DNA of 64,000 bases, taken from positions 620,001 through 684,000 of the forward strand of contig NZ_JAGFPK010000002.1 in assembly GCF_017599385.1 (NCBI RefSeq), written 5' to 3'. The stretch comes from Ciceribacter sp. L1K22 (GTDB lineage Bacteria > Pseudomonadota > Alphaproteobacteria > Rhizobiales > Rhizobiaceae). A model generated the notes under the pieces. That model was not told where the DNA came from, made no database searches, and saw only the letters and a program-made list of their open reading frames with translations. The translations under genes and the position numbers were made by a program. Every line of letters begins with the position of its first letter. The first letter of the stretch is position 1. Shown here piece after piece: positions 60,468 to 64,000 of this stretch.

Positions 60468-61742
60468 TCAGGCCAGGGCTTCCATTTGACCCGCGACCGG
60501 AATGTTCGGCGCCGTTTTGTTATCAACGATGACGAGGTCGAAGGTGCCATCGTCCTTGCGCCGCCACTGGCCGCCGACCAGCGGCGTCTTGGTGACGTTT
60601 TTGGCGGCGAACGGCGGAACACCCTGGCCGTTCCACTCGACATGACCGACGATCGTGTCCACCTTGGAGGAGGCAATCGCCGACGCGACGGCTTCGGGAT
60701 CCGTGACATCCTGGACGCGGCCCATCACATCGGTCGCCATTTCGAACAGCGAATGAATGAAGCCGATCGGCTGGGTCCAGGGGCGGCCAGTCTTCGCGGT
60801 GAAATCGGCAGCGAGTTCGCCCGCGCTCTGGCCGGTCAACGACGATTTGAAAGGGTGCTGCGCCGACCACCAGACTTCCGATGACAGGTTATGGCCCGCA
60901 GGCCCAAGCGTTTCGACCGATTGCGGGAAGAGGATTGCCTTGGCGACCGTGACCGCCTTCGGATTGTAACCCTGCTGTTTGGCCTGGTTCCAGAAAGTCG
61001 TGAAATCGGGCGGAATAACGACGCCGGTGATGATGTCACATTGGCCCTGCCTGAAGGCGTTGACTTGGGCGGTGAAGTCGTCCGTCAGGTTCTGGTAGCG
61101 GCCGGGATCGAGCAATTCGAATCCGGCCTGTGCCAGTCCCGGCTTCAGGCCGACATTCGGATCGCCCCAGGCATTGCCGTCGGCATCATTGGGGAAGAGG
61201 CCGCCGACCTTTCTGTTGGTATCGAGCTGGGCCCACATGTTGGTGAAGACGGCAATAACGTCTTCCAGCCCCCAGAAGTAATGGTAAGCGAATTCGAACG
61301 GCTTCCAGCTCTCCGGATCGCCTGGATTGCCCTGCTGGCCTATGAACCAGGGCTGCCATGGAGCCTTGGTCGAAATGCAGGGCATGCCTTCGGCCTCACA
61401 GGTCGTCGCAACGGGATTGGTGTTCTCCGGGGTCGATGCGACCAGCATGAGGTTGATCTCGTCCGACAGGATCAGTTCCTTCGCCACATCCGCGGCACGG
61501 TTCGGATTTGACTGGCTGTCCTTGACGATGATTTCGAAGTTCTTGCCTGCCTCGGTCGCGAGGAATGATGCGATATTATAGGCGTCACTTTCCCCGAAGC
61601 TCGCCAGCGGCCCGGTCTGCGGGCTGACATAGCCGAGCCTGATCTTGGCCCCTTGAGCGATGGCTGGTGCTGCGAGGCCTCCGAAGCCATAGGCGAGACC
61701 AGTGGCGGCCCCTGCCTTCAGCAGTTTTCTGCGCGTAATCAT
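60468..61742 (-). CDS. Liv-type ABC substrate-binding protein, Tat-exported (2)
   Basis: A 424-residue binding protein closely similar to the 52906-54201 protein along its full length (shared KLGYVSPQTGPLA/RLGYVSPQTGPLA, then KDSQSNPNRAA and WQPWFIGQQGNPGDP). The twin-arginine signal is ITRRKLLKAGAATGLAYGF. It has no transporter genes of its own in the window, so it probably shares LivGFHM of the opposite operon and widens the range of ligands. GGGAGGAGG lies before ATG 61742. It is the third gene of the minus-strand unit with the esterase and ring-cleaving dioxygenase. Confidence 0.9.
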   Translation of the reverse strand: MITRRKLLKAGAATGLAYGFGGLAAPAIAQGAKIRLGYVSPQTGPLASFGESDAYNIASFLATEAGKNFEIIVKDSQSNPNRAADVAKELILSDEINLMLVASTPENTNPVATTCEAEGMPCISTKAPWQPWFIGQQGNPGDPESWKPFEFAYHYFWGLEDVIAVFTNMWAQLDTNRKVGGLFPNDADGNAWGDPNVGLKPGLAQAGFELLDPGRYQNLTDDFTAQVNAFRQGQCDIITGVVIPPDFTTFWNQAKQQGYNPKAVTVAKAILFPQSVETLGPAGHNLSSEVWWSAQHPFKSSLTGQSAGELAADFTAKTGRPWTQPIGFIHSLFEMATDVMGRVQDVTDPEAVASAIASSKVDTIVGHVEWNGQGVPPFAAKNVTKTPLVGGQWRRKDDGTFDLVIVDNKTAPNIPVAGQMEALA

Positions 61743-61771
61743 GCTGTCCTCCTCCCGTTGTGTCTTTGAAA

Positions 61772-62434
61772 CTAAGCCGCGACGCGGCGAAATGGCCGGC
61801 TTCCCTCCGCAAGATCCTGAAGCATGGCATCAAGCGCCGCGACCTCCATCTCGGATGCCTGATGCGTTCGTCCCGGAAAGAGCTCGCACCGCAGCCTCGC
61901 CCGCGCCCTCCCAAGCGCCTCGGAAGCTTCAGCAAAGGCGTGGACCGGTATCCAGGGATCCTGATCCGAACCGGTGAGATAGACGGGCATGCCGTCGAGA
62001 TCGCGCTCCGGGCGCGTGTCCGAGGGCTGGCCGACCCGACAGCCCGTCAGATTGACCATGGCCCCATTCCAGGGGCCATAGGTCATCGCATATTCAAGCG
62101 ACAGGCAGGCGCCCTGGCTGAAGCCACCGATGAGAAGCGGCTTGTCCCGGCCTCCGGCCTGTCGCAGGGCCCCCGCCAGCCCGTGAAGATAGTCAAGTGA
62201 AGTACCCAACTCGCAGCGCGTTGCCTCTGTCAGGGCATCCGTGGCACGTGCCGCATACCAGGATTTTTCCGCAGCGCGCGGGAGACAAAAGGACACGCCG
62301 CGCACGGAGAGCCGTCCAATAACCTGCTCAATCATGTCCTCGGGCGATTGGGTGCGTCCGTGGACGAATACGCAAAGGACATCTGCATCCTCGGGCGCCA
62401 AACCCGTGTTCAGCGGCTCAGCATGACTGGCCAT
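61772..62434 (-). CDS. Alpha/beta hydrolase, phospholipase/carboxylesterase family (MhqD-like)
   Basis: A 220-residue serine hydrolase. The nucleophile Ser is in IGGFSQGACLSLEYA, the Asp in TGSDQDPWIP and the His in GRTHQASE; FVHGRTQSPEDM forms the oxyanion loop. In Bacillus, MhqD (esterase) and MhqO (ring-cleaving dioxygenase) are produced together against hydroquinones; here the same pair is adjacent (12 bases apart). It may hydrolyse an ester or ring-cleavage product. Confidence 0.87.
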   Translation of the reverse strand: MASHAEPLNTGLAPEDADVLCVFVHGRTQSPEDMIEQVIGRLSVRGVSFCLPRAAEKSWYAARATDALTEATRCELGTSLDYLHGLAGALRQAGGRDKPLLIGGFSQGACLSLEYAMTYGPWNGAMVNLTGCRVGQPSDTRPERDLDGMPVYLTGSDQDPWIPVHAFAEASEALGRARARLRCELFPGRTHQASEMEVAALDAMLQDLAEGSRPFRRVAA

Positions 62435-62446
62435 GATCGCCCCCGA

Positions 62447-63403
62447 TCAGAAGTTGGCGGGTTCGAGGCCGGCGATCAGCTCCTCGCGGCGATCCTCGAA
62501 CCAAGGCGGGAAGACCAGCGTAGAGCCGATCGCATCCGCCGGCTCATCCTTTGCCCAGCCACCCTCGACCGACCATGCGATCTCGAACAGCGCGCCGCCT
62601 GGCGAGCGCACATAGCAGGACTTGAAATAGTTGCGGTCCTTCTGGTCGGAAACATCGGTGAAGCCCAGCCCTTCGATGTGAGCCTTAAGCTTCAACTGGT
62701 TTTCCTCGTTGACGGTATTGAGCGCCAGATGATGGATGGTGCCGCCCGACAGCGTCCAAGTGCCCTGTGGCCCGGTCGGCTGGTGCAACACTTCGACCAT
62801 GCTTGACGGCCCACCATTGTTGGGAACCGAGAACATCAGGCCCTCGTCGCTGTCGGCCTCCTTTTTCATCGAAAGGCCGACCGTCAGGAAGTCGTCCATC
62901 GAAGTGCGATCGAACACCGCGATCGCTGCGCCATATATGCCCCGTATGCCATGAGCCTGGCCGATGCCCTGGCTTGTATTGGTGATCGGATCGCGCGTAT
63001 CGGCCGGGCTTTCCACCAGTTCGTGATCAATCCCGCAAGGGTGGGCAAGCGCCACGCGGGTCAGGCCGAAACGACTGGTCTTCTTTGCCGCAATGCCCCT
63101 CTCGTTCAGGCGATCGACCCAGAAGTCGGCCGCGCCCGCCGGAATGGAAAGCTGGATGATCTTCGACTGGTTAGTGCCGCGCTTGCCGTAGATTCCCGGT
63201 TTCCTGAAGGGGAATGTGGTGACGATCGTCGAAGGATCGCCACTCGGAGCACCGTAGTACAGGTGATAGACGGGGATCACTCCGTCAAAAAGCACGGTTC
63301 GCTTGATCGAGTGCAGGCCAAGCGTCTTCGTATAGAAATCGTAATCCTCCTGTGCGCCGTCTGTGCTCAGCGTCAGATGGTGGTATCCCGATATGAGCGA
63401 CAT
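62447..63403 (-). CDS. VOC-family ring-cleaving dioxygenase (MhqO-like)
   Basis: A 318-residue protein of two glyoxalase/VOC modules. Likely metal ligands are His in GYHHLTLS, His in GGTIHHLALN and Glu in ALFEIAWSVEGG. Homologues cleave (methyl-)hydroquinone or related phenols by an extradiol-like mechanism and protect against quinones. I use ATG 63403 with GGAGGAG upstream; the longer frame begins at 63472. It leads the minus-strand unit and is divergent from the LysR gene at 63587. Confidence 0.88.
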   Translation of the reverse strand: MSLISGYHHLTLSTDGAQEDYDFYTKTLGLHSIKRTVLFDGVIPVYHLYYGAPSGDPSTIVTTFPFRKPGIYGKRGTNQSKIIQLSIPAGAADFWVDRLNERGIAAKKTSRFGLTRVALAHPCGIDHELVESPADTRDPITNTSQGIGQAHGIRGIYGAAIAVFDRTSMDDFLTVGLSMKKEADSDEGLMFSVPNNGGPSSMVEVLHQPTGPQGTWTLSGGTIHHLALNTVNEENQLKLKAHIEGLGFTDVSDQKDRNYFKSCYVRSPGGALFEIAWSVEGGWAKDEPADAIGSTLVFPPWFEDRREELIAGLEPANF

Positions 63404-63586
63404 GCTTTTCTCCTCCTCGCTGCGCGGGCGGGTTTGGAGCCGATACGGATCGAACGGGCCCTCCCGCAGCATAGCTGCTGCACCCGTCCTCCTCCTGTCC
63501 GACCGGATCCTTCCCGATGCTCCGACTATATAGATGCGGGGACTAGCTGTTGATAAAATTGCTTATGTCCTGTATAGCAAATTGCT
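63404..63586. promoter_or_regulatory. Divergent region, ring-cleaving dioxygenase / LysR
   Basis: 183 bases holding both promoters. Besides the palindrome at the LysR start, a related A/T-rich motif (TTGATAAAATTGCTTAT, 63550-63566) may be a second LysR half-site. Confidence 0.5.
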
Positions 63587-63588
63587 AT
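63574..63588. promoter_or_regulatory. Candidate LysR site overlapping the start codon (second LysR)
   Basis: ATAGC-AAATT-GCTAT, perfect palindrome (ATAGCAA/TTGCTAT around one A). Its last two bases are the AT of the LysR ATG, exactly as at 50835-50849 for the paralogue. Confidence 0.65.
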
Positions 63589-64000
63589 GAAGATTGATGA
63601 GCGCCATCTTGTGCAGCTCGCGGCGGTCGCGGAAACCGGGGGCGTCACGGAAGGCGCAGCGCTGCTCGGAATGACCCAGCCTGCGGTGTCGCGCACATTG
63701 TCGATGCTTGAGCGGCGGGTTGGCGAACCACTGTTTACACCAGGGAAACGTCCGCTTCAGCTGACCCCGCTCGGGCAGCAGCTTGCGATACAGGGCCGCT
63801 CCATCCTGAGTGCCTCGCGCAAGGCGGCCGAGATCGTTCGCAGTTTCCAATCCGGCACGGCAGGCCGTATCAAGGTCGGGGGCGTTCCGTTCTTCATGGA
63901 CGCGGTTATCTCGCAGATGATCGCGTCCTTCCAGCTGCGCGAACGCGATATCATGGTCGAGCAGTCCTACGGCAACCTGCCGGACTTACTGACGGAACTT
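63587..64000 (+). CDS. LysR-family regulator, second copy, cut by window edge
   Basis: 138 codons visible, reading off the right edge. The sequence (KIDERHLVQLAAVAETGG, GMTQPAVSRTLSMLERRVG, then VGGVPFFMDAVISQM) is a clear paralogue of the 49886-50836 LysR. The helix-turn-helix is complete and the ligand domain has just begun. Divergent from the ring-cleaving dioxygenase unit, which it probably activates. Confidence 0.9.
   Translation, partial: MKIDERHLVQLAAVAETGGVTEGAALLGMTQPAVSRTLSMLERRVGEPLFTPGKRPLQLTPLGQQLAIQGRSILSASRKAAEIVRSFQSGTAGRIKVGGVPFFMDAVISQMIASFQLRERDIMVEQSYGNLPDLLTEL

Noticed and set aside
1..64000. tRNA, rRNA, CRISPR, phage or plasmid-origin features
   Set aside because: Looked for cloverleaf-like segments, regular short repeats, integrase and repABC genes and found none.

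Overview
The window looks like chromosome or large-replicon DNA from a member of the Rhizobiaceae (Alphaproteobacteria: Rhizobium, Agrobacterium, Ensifer or a close relative). The basis is high GC, long translationally coupled operons (ATGA and GTGA overlaps), GTG/TTG starts, a bacterial transglutaminase-like cysteine peptidase and many ABC uptake systems. I saw no rRNA, tRNA, CRISPR array, phage module or intact insertion sequence, and no gene-free stretch longer than 300 bases. 57 protein genes are supported; the two at the window edges are cut.

Region 1 (1-17.0 kb) is a Wzx/Wzy-type exopolysaccharide locus. It holds an acyltransferase, a GT2 glycosyltransferase, a flippase, a pyruvyl transferase, a LamG-like protein, a large secreted DUF4838 glycosidase-like protein, two different polymerase/ligase-like membrane proteins, a Wzc/ExoP co-polymerase tyrosine kinase, a Wza-type export lipoprotein and a small secreted glycine-rich protein. 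A transglutaminase-like peptidase and a Ser/Thr-type metallophosphatase follow.

Region 2 (18.2-34.3 kb) is a catabolic and uptake cluster. Genes include an aldehyde dehydrogenase, an amidase, a polyamine-type ABC transporter, a BetI-like TetR repressor, a phosphobase-type methyltransferase, two coupled PYROXD2/phytoene-dehydrogenase-like flavoproteins, a GcvT-like folate protein, a class III aminotransferase and a Rieske oxygenase carrying the bridging glutamate of quaternary-amine oxygenases. Three near-identical inverted repeats (23797-23814, 31511-31528, 34277-34294) sit in front of every transcript except the aldehyde dehydrogenase and amidase. They tie eleven genes into one probable TetR regulon for an unidentified N-methylated amine. 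This is my best candidate for an undescribed system.

Region 3 (34.5-46.7 kb) makes and decorates a glycan. A CDP-glucose route (rfbF, rfbG) is coupled to a sugar C-methyltransferase and a 3,5-epimerase. Around it are TylF-, CmcI- and two FkbM-type methyltransferases, a short-chain dehydrogenase, a radical SAM/SPASM protein and two glycosyltransferases. Together they suggest a branched, heavily methylated deoxysugar.

Region 4 (46.8-49.8 kb) is a small module: a GntR/FCD regulator, a DapA-family lyase and an N-methyltryptophan/sarcosine-oxidase-like flavoenzyme. Region 5 (49.9-64 kb) is a hydroxyquinol-type aromatic catabolic locus. A nine-gene operon carries two intradiol dioxygenases, maleylacetate reductase, a flavin monooxygenase and a complete Liv-type transporter. 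Facing it is a second unit with a paralogous binding protein and an MhqD/MhqO-like esterase and ring-cleaving dioxygenase. Each unit is divergent from its own LysR gene, and both LysR genes carry a similar palindrome overlapping the start codon.
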